NCBI GenBank assembly: GCA_002869225.1
Contig: PKTG01000019.1
Location: 1 to 62,277, forward strand
DNA from: Candidatus Muiribacterium halophilum
GTDB taxonomy: Bacteria; Muiribacteriota; Muiribacteriia; Muiribacteriales; Muiribacteriaceae
DNA: 62,277 nt
Direction of reading: 5' to 3'
Shown: piece by piece, positions 35,858 to 45,474 of the stretch
Numbering within the stretch: position 1 is the stretch's first letter
Layout: each line of letters starts with the position of its first letter
Position numbers and translations under genes: made by a program
Notes under the pieces: generated by a model
What the model saw: the letters and a program-made list of their open reading frames with translations, nothing else
The model's database searches: none
Told to the model about the DNA's origin: nothing

Positions 35858-37090
35858 TTATTGTAATACAACCCCTCTTTTTATTACTTTTTTAACCGGG
35901 TTTATTCCGAAGTGATATGGTAAATACTGATAATTTGGTGCATCTATTATTAGAATATCAGCGTTTTTCCCAATCTGGATACTTCCACAATCCTTCTCAA
36001 GACCCATAGCATATGCTCCGTTTATTGTAGTAGCTACAATGACTTCAGCGGGTGTCATCTTCATATACTGACATGCAATATGCATTGTAAGAAAAAGATT
36101 CTCACAATAACATGAACCAGGATTAAAATCACTTGCAAGAGCAACAGGTAATTTTATGCTATCTATCATCAATCTAGCTTTTGGATATTCCTTTTTTGCA
36201 AGATTATATAGTGTTGCAGGTAAAAGAGTTGCTATTACATTATTTTCCTTCATTGAGGAGAGTGCGTCTTCACTTGCACAAAGGAGATGATCAGCAGAGA
36301 TAGCTCCAACCTCTGATGCTACCTCAGCTGCTTTGGAATAAGCGAGTTCATCTGCATGAAGTTTAGGTATAAGACCATATTTTTTCCCTTCATTTAGATG
36401 TTTTCTTGCATCATCTGGAGAGAAGACTCCTTTTTCGCAAAATATATCAATGAAATCAGCAAGACCTTCATCGGCTATAACTGGTAATACTTTTTTATTA
36501 AGATATTCAATAAATTCAGTATGAGTATCAAACTCTTCAGGTTTTGAATGAGCTCCAAGGAAAGTTGTCTTAATATCAGGGTTTAGATCTTTTAGTTTGT
36601 TTGCAACTTTAAGTTGTTTCATCTCGGTCTCAAGATCAAGTCCATAACCGGACTTGATCTCTACCGAAGTTGTTCCGTATTTAAAAAGATCTTTAAGTCG
36701 TTTGAGTGATGTTCTATAAAGTTTTTCTTCCGAAATCTTTCTTGTAGCATTTACAGAGCTTTGTATGCCTCCGCCTTTTCTATGGATTTCCATATAATCT
36801 ATACCACTTGCTCTCATCTCGAACTCAACATGTCTTGAACCTCCAAATACAAGATGAGTATGAGAATCGCATAAACCAGGCATTACAAGATTATACTGTG
36901 CATCTATTAGCTTAATATTTGGATATTTATTTTTTAATTCTTTTTCAGGTAAGATGTCTATTATTTTTTCCTTATCAATAACAATAGTATGATCGGTTAT
37001 TAAATTTAATTCACTCATTTCTTTTCCTGATCTTGGTTTTCCGTTATCTTTTATCTGTAAAATTTCCGATGCATTTACTATTGCATACAT
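35858..37090 (-). CDS. hutI: Imidazolonepropionase
   Basis: 410 residues. HutI hydrolyses 4-imidazolone-5-propanoate to N-formimino-L-glutamate, the third step of histidine degradation. It is an amidohydrolase-superfamily metal enzyme: VMPGLCDSHTHLVFGG near residue 70 carries the HxH ligands, KLHADEL near 245 the next His, and SADHLL near 265 and ASDFNPGS near 315 the last ligands. Length and motifs are standard. A strong AAGGAG site stands 6 nt before the ATG. It is the last gene of hutH-hutU-hutI. The next step (formiminoglutamase or formiminotransferase) is not in the window. Confidence 0.97.
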   Translation of the reverse strand: MYAIVNASEILQIKDNGKPRSGKEMSELNLITDHTIVIDKEKIIDILPEKELKNKYPNIKLIDAQYNLVMPGLCDSHTHLVFGGSRHVEFEMRASGIDYMEIHRKGGGIQSSVNATRKISEEKLYRTSLKRLKDLFKYGTTSVEIKSGYGLDLETEMKQLKVANKLKDLNPDIKTTFLGAHSKPEEFDTHTEFIEYLNKKVLPVIADEGLADFIDIFCEKGVFSPDDARKHLNEGKKYGLIPKLHADELAYSKAAEVASEVGAISADHLLCASEDALSSMKENNVIATLLPATLYNLAKKEYPKARLMIDSIKLPVALASDFNPGSCYCENLFLTMHIACQYMKMTPAEVIVATTINGAYAMGLEKDCGSIQIGKNADILIIDAPNYQYLPYHFGINPVKKVIKRGVVLQ

Positions 37091-37107
37091 AAAAAACTCC
37101 TTTTAAA

Positions 37108-37195
37108 ATTAGGAATTTGGGAAGAAACTGGAATTTGGATTTTGGGAAGATCTTGAAATTCCCAAACCCCAAACACCAAAAACCAAATCCCATGT
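37108..37195. repeat. Heptamer repeat, inverse orientation, between hutU and hutI
   Basis: On the plus strand: TTGGAAT/TTGGATT/TTGGGAA units followed by CCCAAAC, CCCAAAC, ACCAAAA, ACCAAAT. Read on the minus strand it matches the TTTGGGG...GATCTTCCCAAAATCC part of the repeats at 17935 and 30288. It lies within the hut operon, so it is transcribed and could fold. Confidence 0.75.
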
Positions 37196-37207
37196 TTTGC
37201 TATTATA

Positions 37208-38848
37208 TTATAAAAAAGGTATCTTCACTCCTTTTTCTTTAGCTACATCAATTGCTATATCATAACCTGCGTCTACATGTCTTATAATACCCATACCAGG
37301 ATCCGATGTAAGAGTTCTTCGGAGCCTTTCTTCAGCTTCATCACTGCCATCTGCAACTATTACCATACCTGCATGTATAGAATATCCAATTCCAACTCCA
37401 CCACCATGATGAACTGATATCCAACTTGCGCCATTTACAGCGTTTACAAGAGCATTTAGAATAGGCCAGTCAGCAATTGCATCTGAACCGTCTTTCATCG
37501 CTTCAGTTTCTCTATATGGTGAAGCAACTGAACCGCAGTCAAGATGATCTCTTCCTATAACAATAGGTGCTTTTACTTTACCTTCTTTTACAAGATTATT
37601 GAAAATAACACCTGCTTTTTCTCTTTCACCATATCCAAGCCAACAGATTCTACAAGGTAGTCCCTGAAAAGCGACTTTTTCTTTAGCCATGTCAAGCCAG
37701 TTTATAAGATGTTTGTTTTCCGGGAAGGCTTCTTTTAATGCTTGATCTGTTGTATATATATCTTCAGGATCTCCTGATAGTGCGCACCATCTGAAAGGTC
37801 CTTTTCCTTCGCAAAATAGTGGTCTTATATAAGCGGGAACAAAACCAGGTAAATCAAAAGCGTTTTTTACACCCATTCTGAGAGCCTGTCCTCGGATATT
37901 ATTTCCGTAATCAAATGTTATAGCACCTCTTTTTTGCATCTCAAGCATAGCTTCTACATGAATAACAATAGATTGAAGCGCTAGCTTTTTATATTTTTCA
38001 GGGTCTTCTTTTCTTAATTTGATTGCTTCTTCAAAACTCATTCCATGTGGTACATATCCGTTTAGTTCATCATGTGCTGAAGTCTGATCGGTAAGAACAT
38101 CAGGGATGATACCTCTTTTAATAAGCTCAGGAAGTACTTCTGCACAGTTTCCAACAAGACCAACTGAAAGAGCTTTTTTTGCTTCTTTTGCTTCCATTAC
38201 TAATTTTATTGCTTCATCCAGAGATTCGGTCATTGTATCTAAATATCTTGTCTCTATTCTTTTTTCTATTCTTTTTCTATCAACTTCTATTCCAAGATAA
38301 ACACCGTTGTTCATAGTGACAGATAAAGGCTGAGCTCCACTCATTCCACCTAGTCCGCCTGAGATAGCGAGTTTACCAGTTAAATCTGATTTGAAATGTT
38401 TCTCTGCCAGTGCAGCGAAAGTCTCATAAGTTCCCTGCAGAATACCTTGTGTACCAATGTAAATCCATGATCCAGCAGTCATCTGACCATACATAATAAG
38501 ACCTTTTTTATCCAGTTCGTTGAAATAATCCCAATTTGCCCAATGAGGTACAAGTAAAGAGTTTGCAAGAAGCACTCTTGGAGCGTTTTTATGGGTTTTT
38601 AATACTCCAACAGGTTTCCCTGATTGAACTAATAGGGTCTCATCATCTTCAAGTTCTTTAAGAGTCTCAACTATTTTATTATAACAATCCATATTTCTGG
38701 CTGCTTTTCCATTTCCCCCGTAAACAATCAGATTATCCGGATCTTCTGCGACTTCCTTATCAAGATTGTTCATAAGCATTCGAAGGGCAGCTTCCTGAAT
38801 CCATCCTTTTGTATTTAGCTCTGTTCCTCTCGGTGCACGAAATTCCAT
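37208..38848 (-). CDS. hutU: Urocanate hydratase
   Basis: 546 residues, normal for urocanase, which uses tightly bound NAD+ as an electrophile to hydrate urocanate to imidazolonepropionate. [10 protein letters not shown] near residue 43, [12 protein letters not shown] near 75, [12 protein letters not shown] near 165, the cofactor region [14 protein letters not shown] near 230, [13 protein letters not shown] near 315, and the Cys-containing [14 protein letters not shown] near 398 are all present. [11 protein letters not shown] near 480 completes the family. AAGGAGG precedes the ATG. It lies 10 bp after hutH and 117 bp before hutI, the gap holding a heptamer repeat. Confidence 0.98.
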   Translation of the reverse strand: MEFRAPRGTELNTKGWIQEAALRMLMNNLDKEVAEDPDNLIVYGGNGKAARNMDCYNKIVETLKELEDDETLLVQSGKPVGVLKTHKNAPRVLLANSLLVPHWANWDYFNELDKKGLIMYGQMTAGSWIYIGTQGILQGTYETFAALAEKHFKSDLTGKLAISGGLGGMSGAQPLSVTMNNGVYLGIEVDRKRIEKRIETRYLDTMTESLDEAIKLVMEAKEAKKALSVGLVGNCAEVLPELIKRGIIPDVLTDQTSAHDELNGYVPHGMSFEEAIKLRKEDPEKYKKLALQSIVIHVEAMLEMQKRGAITFDYGNNIRGQALRMGVKNAFDLPGFVPAYIRPLFCEGKGPFRWCALSGDPEDIYTTDQALKEAFPENKHLINWLDMAKEKVAFQGLPCRICWLGYGEREKAGVIFNNLVKEGKVKAPIVIGRDHLDCGSVASPYRETEAMKDGSDAIADWPILNALVNAVNGASWISVHHGGGVGIGYSIHAGMVIVADGSDEAEERLRRTLTSDPGMGIIRHVDAGYDIAIDVAKEKGVKIPFL

Positions 38849-38858
38849 ATTATCCTCC

Positions 38859-40379
38859 TTAGAGTTTTATTCCTGAAATTATTTTTTTGAAATCTTCTGT
38901 ATCTGATATATCTTTTATTGTTTCTATCTCAATATAGGCTATATGATCTGTTTCCCAAGGTTCAAGTTCTTCAGAGATAAGTTTTACTACTTTTTTATTT
39001 ATTCTTGATGGAGCTTGTTTATGGAACTGAAGAGCGTTGAAAGCGCATAAAAGTTCGATGTTTACAACATAATCCAGATTTTCAAGTATCTTGATTATTT
39101 TTGTGGCACCAATACTTCCCATGCTTACATGGTCTTCCTGATTAGCTGAGGTCGGTATTGAATCGACGCTTGCAGGGTGGGAAAGTATTTTGTTTTCAGA
39201 CACTAGTGCAGCAGCGGTGTATTGGGCGATCATTAGTCCTGAGTTTAAGCCTCCGTTTTTTACAAGAAAAGGTGGCAATGTCTGATTTGACGCATTATTT
39301 AGCAATCGGTCTATTCGTCTTTCTGCCATATTGGCGATTTCGGACACAGCTATTGCAAGAAAATCAAGGTTTAAAGCTATTGGTTCTCCATGAAAGTTTC
39401 CTGCTGATAATACTACATCTTCTGATATTATAAGAGGATTGTCTGTTGCAGAGTTGATCTCTATCTCTATTACTTTGCTTACACTTTTTAAAGTATCAAG
39501 GCAGGCACCGTAAACCTGAGGTATACATCTTAAAGTATATGCATCCTGAACCTTGGTACATTTTAAATGAGAATGGATAAGATCACTATCTTCAAGAGTC
39601 TTTCTAAATATTTCAGCGATCTTTTTTTGACCATAATGAGGTCTTGCGTTATGTATTTCCTTTCTAAACGGAGTAAGAGAACCTAATAAAGCTTCAAGAG
39701 ACATTCCGGCAGATATTATTGCTTTTTTTAACAGGTCTTCAAACTTTAAAATAGAAAGCACTGCTACAGCTGTCATCATCTGTGTTCCGTTTGTTAACGC
39801 AAGTCCTTCTTTAGCTTTTAGTTTAAGAGGTTTTAATTTTTCCTTTTTAAGTACAGTCGATGTCTTTACCCATTTTCCTTTGTAAAAGACCTGACCGTGC
39901 CCTATGAGACATAAAGCAATATGTGAAAGAGGTGCAAGATCTCCGCTTGCTCCAACAGATCCGTATTTTGGTACATAAGGGATTATGTTCCTATTATAGA
40001 ATTCAATTAATAGCTCTATTGTTTCAGGTGAGACACCTGAAAGACCTTTTGCAAGTGCGTTCGCTCTTAAAAGCATAATTATCTTTACCGTTTTTGGATC
40101 GAAAGGTTCTCCAACACCAGCAGCATGAGAAAACACTAGATTTTCCTGCAGTTTAGCTGTATCTTTTTCGGAAATCCTTACCTGTGCAAAGGAACCAAAA
40201 CCGGTGGTTATTCCATATACAGTCTTTTCCTTGGAAATAATAGATTTAACTATCTGATAGGAATCAAGCACTGTTTTTTTGGCTTTTTTGCTAAGTTTGA
40301 TCTTTTGATCTTTTTCGATTAATTTTCTGATTTTTCTAAGATTTAGAGAGTTTCCGTCGATCTCAATAAAATTCTTCAT
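38859..40379 (-). CDS. hutH: Histidine ammonia-lyase
   Basis: 506 residues. HutH removes ammonia from L-histidine to give urocanate. The Ala-Ser-Gly triad that cyclises to the MIO electrophile is in [14 protein letters not shown] near residue 144. [13 protein letters not shown] near 55, NSATDNPLI near 315 and a GNFHGEP segment after it are further signatures. The ATG at 40379 is preferred over an upstream GTG at 40385 because GGGAG lies at the right distance. A minus-strand TTGTGT-17-TTAATA about 40 bp upstream is a plausible promoter for hutHUI. Histidine breakdown here most likely feeds fermentation to glutamate, or supplies nitrogen. Confidence 0.97.
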   Translation of the reverse strand: MKNFIEIDGNSLNLRKIRKLIEKDQKIKLSKKAKKTVLDSYQIVKSIISKEKTVYGITTGFGSFAQVRISEKDTAKLQENLVFSHAAGVGEPFDPKTVKIIMLLRANALAKGLSGVSPETIELLIEFYNRNIIPYVPKYGSVGASGDLAPLSHIALCLIGHGQVFYKGKWVKTSTVLKKEKLKPLKLKAKEGLALTNGTQMMTAVAVLSILKFEDLLKKAIISAGMSLEALLGSLTPFRKEIHNARPHYGQKKIAEIFRKTLEDSDLIHSHLKCTKVQDAYTLRCIPQVYGACLDTLKSVSKVIEIEINSATDNPLIISEDVVLSAGNFHGEPIALNLDFLAIAVSEIANMAERRIDRLLNNASNQTLPPFLVKNGGLNSGLMIAQYTAAALVSENKILSHPASVDSIPTSANQEDHVSMGSIGATKIIKILENLDYVVNIELLCAFNALQFHKQAPSRINKKVVKLISEELEPWETDHIAYIEIETIKDISDTEDFKKIISGIKL

Positions 40380-40550
40380 AAACACTCCCGTTTTTTTTGA
40401 AATATTAACATGTTTTATATGATTTACACAAGCGATAACCGATTAAAAAAAATATACAAATATAATGTGTAGACTAGTGTCCTGATTAGGATAAAACAGG
40501 CTTCCAGATTAAAGAAAACAGATGAGGTCAGTGGTTTCTAGAAAAAAGTT

Positions 40551-40580
40551 TTGACTTTAAAAATTTTTTTGTGATATTAT
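40551..40580 (+). promoter_or_regulatory. Promoter of the tRNA pair
   Basis: TTGACT at 40551-40556, an 18-bp spacer and TATTAT at 40575-40580, 12 bp before the first tRNA. The 170 bp between hutH and this point hold no gene. Confidence 0.75.
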
Positions 40581-40592
40581 ATGTCCCACGTA

Positions 40593-40671
40593 GGGCCTAT
40601 AGCTCAGCTGTGGTTAGAGCGTACGCCTGATAAGCGTAAGGTCACTGGTTCAACTCCAGTTAGGCCCACCA
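40593..40671 (+). tRNA. tRNA-Ile (GAT anticodon)
   Basis: 79 nt including an encoded CCA. The acceptor GGGCCTA pairs perfectly with TAGGCCC. D arm GCTC...GAGC, anticodon stem TACGC...GCGTA with loop CTGATAA (anticodon GAT), and T arm ACTGG-TTCAACT-CCAGT. The D loop is slightly long (11 nt). It stands before tRNA-Ala with its own promoter, not in an rRNA spacer. Confidence 0.97.
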
Positions 40672-40712
40672 TTGACCAGACGAATTAGAAAATGATATTG
40701 TAAATAAAGAGT

Positions 40713-40788
40713 GGGGATGTAGCTCAGTTGGGAGAGCACCTGCCTTGCACGCAGGTGGTCGCAGGTTCGATTCCTGTCATCTCCACCA
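40713..40788 (+). tRNA. tRNA-Ala (TGC anticodon)
   Basis: 76 nt including an encoded CCA. GGGGATG pairs with CATCTCC with one G-T pair. The anticodon stem CCTGC...GCAGG holds loop TTGCACG-type with anticodon TGC, and the T arm is GCAGG-TTCGATT-CCTGT. It follows tRNA-Ile by 41 bp and is followed by a hairpin terminator. Confidence 0.97.
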
Positions 40789-40800
40789 TTTTTTTTATTA

Positions 40801-40828
40801 AAAACTCTCTTTTAAAGGGAGTTTTTTT
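40801..40828 (+). terminator. Terminator of the tRNA pair
   Basis: AAAACTC(T)CT and GGGAGTTTTT form a short hairpin around TTTAAA, followed by T residues. A consensus TATAAT at 40844-40849 just after it may start transcription of the permease gene, though no good -35 is visible. Confidence 0.7.
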
Positions 40829-40881
40829 GATTTAAAAATATGTTATAATCTGGGTTCTTGACATATTTAAAAGGATAAGAG

Positions 40882-42042
40882 ATGAATGATAAGCTTATAT
40901 ATAAGATGATATTTAAAGAACATAAGGGTGTTTTTTTCACTTTTCTATTAATGACATCTGTTTTTATAATAACCTCATTTCTTATTTTCTTTCTTTTAAA
41001 TGGTTATCAGGAATTTGTCCTGAAAAATATGTTGTTTGGTAATTTTCATCTTAACGTAAAAAAAGAAAATGGTTTTTTATTCAGTAAATATGAAAAGAAT
41101 ATTATAGAAAAACAAATAAAAGAAATATTACCTGAAAGTGAATGTGTCTTTTATTCATCTTCTCAAGCGTTATTAAAAAATGGATCAAAATATACAGGAA
41201 CTGTTGTTTATTCTTTTGATTCTAAAAATATAAGTAATAATGTGTTCAAAAAAATTAAAATTGATGAATTGAAAAAAGATGGAATAATCATAGGAAAAGG
41301 AATAGCAGAGCTTTTAGGACTTAAAAAGAACGATAAAGTAATAGTAAATGGTCTTGAGGAAAAGGTTGCTCTAAAAGTGGATCATATTTTCAATACCGGA
41401 ATCTATGATGTCGATTATTCAACTGTTTTCATTGATAGTGAAAAATTTTCTATTTTAAATATTCTTCCGATAGGTTCTTCAGATTGTGGTATATTTCTTG
41501 AGGATAGCTCTAAAATTAGTTTGTCCTTGAAAAAACTAAAAGAATTTTTTAAGAAAAATTATAAGATTAGTTTTAAGATAACTGATATATATGAAGATAA
41601 TAGCCTTTTTCAAGGCGCAATTAATATGGAAAAACTCATTACAACTATAATATCCAATGTATTAATGCTTATGTTTTTCTTTGTTATCGGACTGTTTACT
41701 TTATCAAGACTTAATACTTTTAGAAGAGAATTTTCATATATAATTGTATCAGGGATCAAAATAAAGGATATTTCTTTTTCTGTATGGAAAATAATGTTAA
41801 AAGGTTTCTTTTTTATTTTTATCGCATCAACTTTTATATCATATATACTCTGCATGGCATTAGATGGAAACGTTCCGATTCCAGAAGAGATATACTATGT
41901 TGATTCTCCCTATTTTGTCTTTGATTATCATTATGTATTTGTTTACATGATAACGTTTTCCTTGTTTACAATAATTCTTAAGATAATCACCGATAGATAT
42001 TTTTATAGTCTAAAACCTGATGAAGAACTTCGTAGTAATTGA
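40882..42042 (+). CDS. FtsX/LolC-E-like ABC transporter permease
   Basis: 386 residues with the MacB/LolCE layout: one N-terminal membrane helix (~18-40), a ~200-residue extracytoplasmic domain, and three C-terminal helices (~250-275, ~300-325, ~350-372). The periplasmic domain has GIIIGKGIAELLGLKKNDKV, as in LolC/E and FtsX family proteins. Such permeases work with a LolD/MacB-type ATPase to extract lipoproteins or move other substrates. No ATPase gene is adjacent, so the partner is elsewhere or the gene is an orphan. AAGGATAAGAG precedes the ATG. Its TGA stop lies within the -35 of the next gene. It is very Phe/Ile/Lys-rich. Confidence 0.8.
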   Translation: MNDKLIYKMIFKEHKGVFFTFLLMTSVFIITSFLIFFLLNGYQEFVLKNMLFGNFHLNVKKENGFLFSKYEKNIIEKQIKEILPESECVFYSSSQALLKNGSKYTGTVVYSFDSKNISNNVFKKIKIDELKKDGIIIGKGIAELLGLKKNDKVIVNGLEEKVALKVDHIFNTGIYDVDYSTVFIDSEKFSILNILPIGSSDCGIFLEDSSKISLSLKKLKEFFKKNYKISFKITDIYEDNSLFQGAINMEKLITTIISNVLMLMFFFVIGLFTLSRLNTFRREFSYIIVSGIKIKDISFSVWKIMLKGFFFIFIASTFISYILCMALDGNVPIPEEIYYVDSPYFVFDYHYVFVYMITFSLFTIILKIITDRYFYSLKPDEELRSN

Positions 42043-42068
42043 CACAACTACTATGGATAATTTATAAT
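42039..42068 (+). promoter_or_regulatory. Consensus promoter placing the transcription start at the STAS-gene ATG
   Basis: TTGACA (42039-42044), an 18-bp spacer and TATAAT (42063-42068). Both hexamers are perfect. A start site 7 nt past the -10 falls on the A of the ATG at 42075, implying a leaderless mRNA. No Shine-Dalgarno sequence fits in the 6-nt gap. Confidence 0.8.
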
Positions 42069-42074
42069 GTCATC

Positions 42075-42416
42075 ATGCTAAAAATAGAAAGAACTGAAAA
42101 TCCGGAATATATATTAGTCACTTTGAAAGGTGAGGCTGACTTTAATTCAGAATTAGAATTAAGAAGAGAATTTGAGGATCTGATCACAAAAAAAGTTGAT
42201 ATTGTCATAGATCTTGAACATACCGATTACATTGATAGTGTTGGTATATCTCTTTTTACTTATCTTAAGAAAGAACTGATCAAAAAGAATAGAGAGATGG
42301 CTTTTTACAGACCAATAGATAGTATTAAAAAAGTTTTTTTGATGACCAGACTTGATCTACTTATTCCTATTTTAGAAAAAGTTGAAGATCTTGAAAAGTT
42401 CGGAAAGGAAAAATAA
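42075..42416 (+). CDS. STAS-domain anti-sigma factor antagonist-like protein
   Basis: 113 residues, a single STAS domain like SpoIIAA/RsbV. The key motif is DLEHTDYIDSVGISLFTYLKK, in which the Ser of DSVGIS (about residue 60) is the usual phosphorylation site. GEADFN near residue 24 and the strand YILVTLKG fit the fold. The ATG at 42075 is preferred; the upstream TTG at 42039 is inside the promoter and would add 12 non-family residues. Such proteins are switched by phosphorylation to release sigma factors or control other partners. The PP2C phosphatase at 61137 is a possible but unproven partner. It is followed by the exonuclease gene after 9 bp. Confidence 0.87.
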   Translation: MLKIERTENPEYILVTLKGEADFNSELELRREFEDLITKKVDIVIDLEHTDYIDSVGISLFTYLKKELIKKNREMAFYRPIDSIKKVFLMTRLDLLIPILEKVEDLEKFGKEK

Positions 42417-42425
42417 TCTCTTAAA

Positions 42426-43424
42426 ATGGCGACAATTAAGACTCTTATACCTGATAGTAAAATAGTTGAGTTTAATGCTGTTATTTCAAAAAAAGATAAA
42501 AGACCATTTTCCAACAAACCTGGAAATTTTCTTACTTTTAAACTGAGTGATAAGACAGGTGATATTGTTGGTCAAAGATGGGATAATATAGAATCTCTTG
42601 ATGCTTTAAAAGAAGGAGAGGTCGTAATTGCTAGAGGCGTAGTGGATGAATATAGAGGACAAAAACAGTTAAAGATAAATGAACTTATTCCAATAGAAGA
42701 TTTTGATCCTTCAGACTTTATAGCTTCATATAGTAGTCAGGAAATAATCGCTGCTATCTCATATATAGATTCTGTTATGAAAACTATTAAAGAACCTTTT
42801 TTGAAAAAATTGTGGAAGAGTTTCCGGAAAGATCAGATCTTTTGGGAAAGATTTAGGACTGCACCTGCTGCTATAGGTTATCATCACAATAGACTTGGTG
42901 GACTGGCGGTTCATACAGCAAGTGTTATGAGATTATGTGAATCCTTTATAACGCAATATCAACTGACAAATTATAAAAAGGATCTTCTTTTACTGGGTGC
43001 AGCTCTTCATGATATAGGTAAGATAAAAGAGTATGTATATGAGACTTTTATTGGAATGTCAACGGAAGGAAGACTTCTAGGGCATATAAGCATAGCGATG
43101 GGGATGCTACAGCTTAAGATAGAAGATATCAAAGATTTTCCGGAAGAATTTTAATATCTTATAAAACATCTGATATTATCTCATCATGGACAACTTGAAT
43201 GGGGATCTCCGAAGAGACCTAAGACATTAGAGGCAATACTTCTTCATTTTGCCGATAATCTTGATTCAAAAGTCGAAGGTATATCGATGATATTAGATGA
43301 TGCAAAGAGTGATTCTCTTGAGTGGTCGAATCAGAGATATGATGGAAGAAATTTTTTAGTAGATTATAAAATAAAAGAGACTATAAACGAGGTCCAGAAG
43401 TATGAACAGGACCTGTTTGAGTAG
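42426..43424 (+). CDS. YhaM-type 3'-5' exoribonuclease (OB + HD domains) with one in-frame TAA
   Basis: 332-codon frame, like B. subtilis YhaM (314). Residues ~15-95 are an OB fold ([19 protein letters not shown]). The HD phosphohydrolase domain follows, with [18 protein letters not shown] near 155 and [11 protein letters not shown] near 195. Codon 243 (43152-43154) is TAA. The same frame resumes [20 protein letters not shown] and [14 protein letters not shown], which are the rest of the HD metal-site motifs, and ends at TAG 43422-43424. Homologues have a variable, often charged, residue at the stop; GAA is one base away. As written, the second half of the active site is lost. Confidence 0.87.
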
Positions 43425-43433
43425 AGGGGTAAA

Positions 43434-45269
43434 ATGTCTAGCTATGATGTTAAAGAGGTTCTTAAGACTGCGATAGCATTTCATGAAAATGGTGATCTTG
43501 ATAATGCCGTCTCAAACTATCTAAGGGTCTTATCGATTGACTCAGGAAATGAGATAGCTGGAAACAATCTTGGAATAATATATGTTCTTAAAGAAAATTT
43601 CGAAAAAGCTATCGAGTTTTTCTCAAATGTTATAAGAAATCATCCCAGAAGTATTGATGCGTATTTCAATCTTGGGAAAGCATTTATGCTAAAAGAGGAT
43701 TATCTGGGTGCGATAAAAGTCTATGAACAGGCTAATAAACTTTCTCCAAAAGATTCATCTATTCTTAAGAGTCTAGCCTATTCCTATAAATTGACTGGAA
43801 ATTTCGAACAGGCTTTAGTCAACTATAGGCAGGTGTTGAATTTTACTGGAAAGGATAGTGAGGTATTGTATCAGATAGCTGAGATATACTATTTGATGTC
43901 GCAATACGAGAGAGCTATAGAATATTCACTAAAGATACTGAATATGGAAGCTGATAATTGGAAGGCAAAAGGACTTTTAGCAGAGTGTTATTTTTATTTG
44001 AAAAATTATAAAGAGTGTCTTGCAATAGCACAGGAACTTATATCAGAAAATCCCGACAGGCTGGAACTAAGAGAAAAACTGGCAGAGTATTATCTTGGAA
44101 TGGGAGAATTTGAAAAAGCGCTTATGGAGTTTGAAGCCATTCTGACTATAGAGCCTACCAATGTATATTATTTAAATCGTTTTAGAGATATAAAGAAAGC
44201 TATTTATAATACTAATGATAAAAATTATTTTAAAGAAGTCGAGACTACTAAAGATGAAAAATATAAATTAAAAGCTAACAAGTTCCTTGAAAAAAAAGAT
44301 TATTCAGGACTTATTAGAGAATTTTCAAAAGAACTCATAGAACATCCTGAAAATATGTTTCTTTTAAAAAGTGTTGGAAGAGCATATGAACTTAAAGGGG
44401 AACTTGAGGAAGCGGTCAAATATTATTCAAGATACCTTGATAGGGAACCTGAAGATCATGAGATACTTTTTAAAAATGCCATTGTCTATAATAATCTTGG
44501 TAGATATATTGATTCAAGGAAGATGCTTGAAAGGCTTATAAAACTGGATCTTATAAACGATGATATAATATTACTTCAAGCTGATAACTTTAAGAATATG
44601 AGTATTATAGAGGAGGCAATATCTCTGCTTGAAAAAAGAACAACGCTTTCATGTGGAGCAGATATTTATAGGACGCTTGGAGATTATCTTGTTGATAATT
44701 CCAATCTATCCGCTGCATATACTATTTATTCAAGGACTGTCAAAAAATTTCAGGGTCAGGAAGATCTTTACCTTAGTATGGCAAAAATAAATCTCCTGGA
44801 TAAAAATATTAAAAAAGCATATAAGAATACCAGAAAATTTGTCGAAAACAAACCTGATGATTTTGAAGGACTGGAATTTTTATCGAGATTATATATAAGG
44901 ATGAGAAAACCAAAAGAAGCTTATAAGATATGGAATGAGATAATTGAAAAAAGACCTAAGAATACAAGAGATGTACTTTTGAAGTCAGAAGTGCTTCTTT
45001 TTTCTGAAAGGCTTGAGGAAGCAAGGTCGCAACTGCAACTTATTGAAGAAAAAGATAAGGATTGGCAGTACTTTTTCCTCAAAGGTCTATATGAACTTAT
45101 GAGAGAGGAATATGATAAATCAACAGAGTTTTTCGAAAGATCAATAGAAAAAGACCATGAATTATTTGAAAAAGACTTCTTCTTTATAGTAAAATACTTT
45201 GATAAAGAAAAATTAAGTAAATTAGTCAAAAGGTGGGAACGGTATGAAAACGAGATTATATCCGCTTGA
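43434..45269 (+). CDS. TPR-repeat protein
   Basis: 611 residues consisting almost entirely of tetratricopeptide repeats, roughly 15 units. Clear units are AVSNYLRVLSIDSGNEIAGN, AIEFFSNVIRNHPRSIDAYF, AIKVYEQANKLSPKDSSILK and, after an Asn/Lys-rich break near residue 260, EAVKYYSRYLDREPEDHEIL. No signal peptide and no catalytic domain, so it is probably a cytoplasmic scaffold. GAGGGG precedes the ATG. The last 26 bases overlap rpoZ. Confidence 0.88.
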   Translation: MSSYDVKEVLKTAIAFHENGDLDNAVSNYLRVLSIDSGNEIAGNNLGIIYVLKENFEKAIEFFSNVIRNHPRSIDAYFNLGKAFMLKEDYLGAIKVYEQANKLSPKDSSILKSLAYSYKLTGNFEQALVNYRQVLNFTGKDSEVLYQIAEIYYLMSQYERAIEYSLKILNMEADNWKAKGLLAECYFYLKNYKECLAIAQELISENPDRLELREKLAEYYLGMGEFEKALMEFEAILTIEPTNVYYLNRFRDIKKAIYNTNDKNYFKEVETTKDEKYKLKANKFLEKKDYSGLIREFSKELIEHPENMFLLKSVGRAYELKGELEEAVKYYSRYLDREPEDHEILFKNAIVYNNLGRYIDSRKMLERLIKLDLINDDIILLQADNFKNMSIIEEAISLLEKRTTLSCGADIYRTLGDYLVDNSNLSAAYTIYSRTVKKFQGQEDLYLSMAKINLLDKNIKKAYKNTRKFVENKPDDFEGLEFLSRLYIRMRKPKEAYKIWNEIIEKRPKNTRDVLLKSEVLLFSERLEEARSQLQLIEEKDKDWQYFFLKGLYELMREEYDKSTEFFERSIEKDHELFEKDFFFIVKYFDKEKLSKLVKRWERYENEIISA

Positions 45270-45465
45270 TAAGATTTTTGATAAGACAGGAAACAAATAT
45301 TTATCCGTTATAGCTATTAGTTCTAGAGCAAGACAGATATCTTCAAGGAACACTATGTTTGCTTCTGAGATGAACAAAGCTCCTGATAACAGATTTGTTG
45401 TAGAAGATGCTGTTAAAGAATTTCTTCATGATGAACTAGTATTTACGTCAAAACCAGAACTTTAA
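45244..45465 (+). CDS. rpoZ: RNA polymerase omega subunit
   Basis: 73 residues. It has the omega core: YPLDKIFDKTGNKYLSVIAI, then SSRARQISS (the conserved AxRARQ segment) and VVEDAVKEFLHDEL. Length is at the short end for omega (80-90). Omega helps assembly of the beta' subunit. The start is inside the TPR gene, with GGTGGGAACGG upstream. It is followed 9 bp later by dxr. No other polymerase subunit is nearby. Confidence 0.88.
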   Translation: MKTRLYPLDKIFDKTGNKYLSVIAISSRARQISSRNTMFASEMNKAPDNRFVVEDAVKEFLHDELVFTSKPEL

Positions 45466-45474
45466 TTTTCAAAA

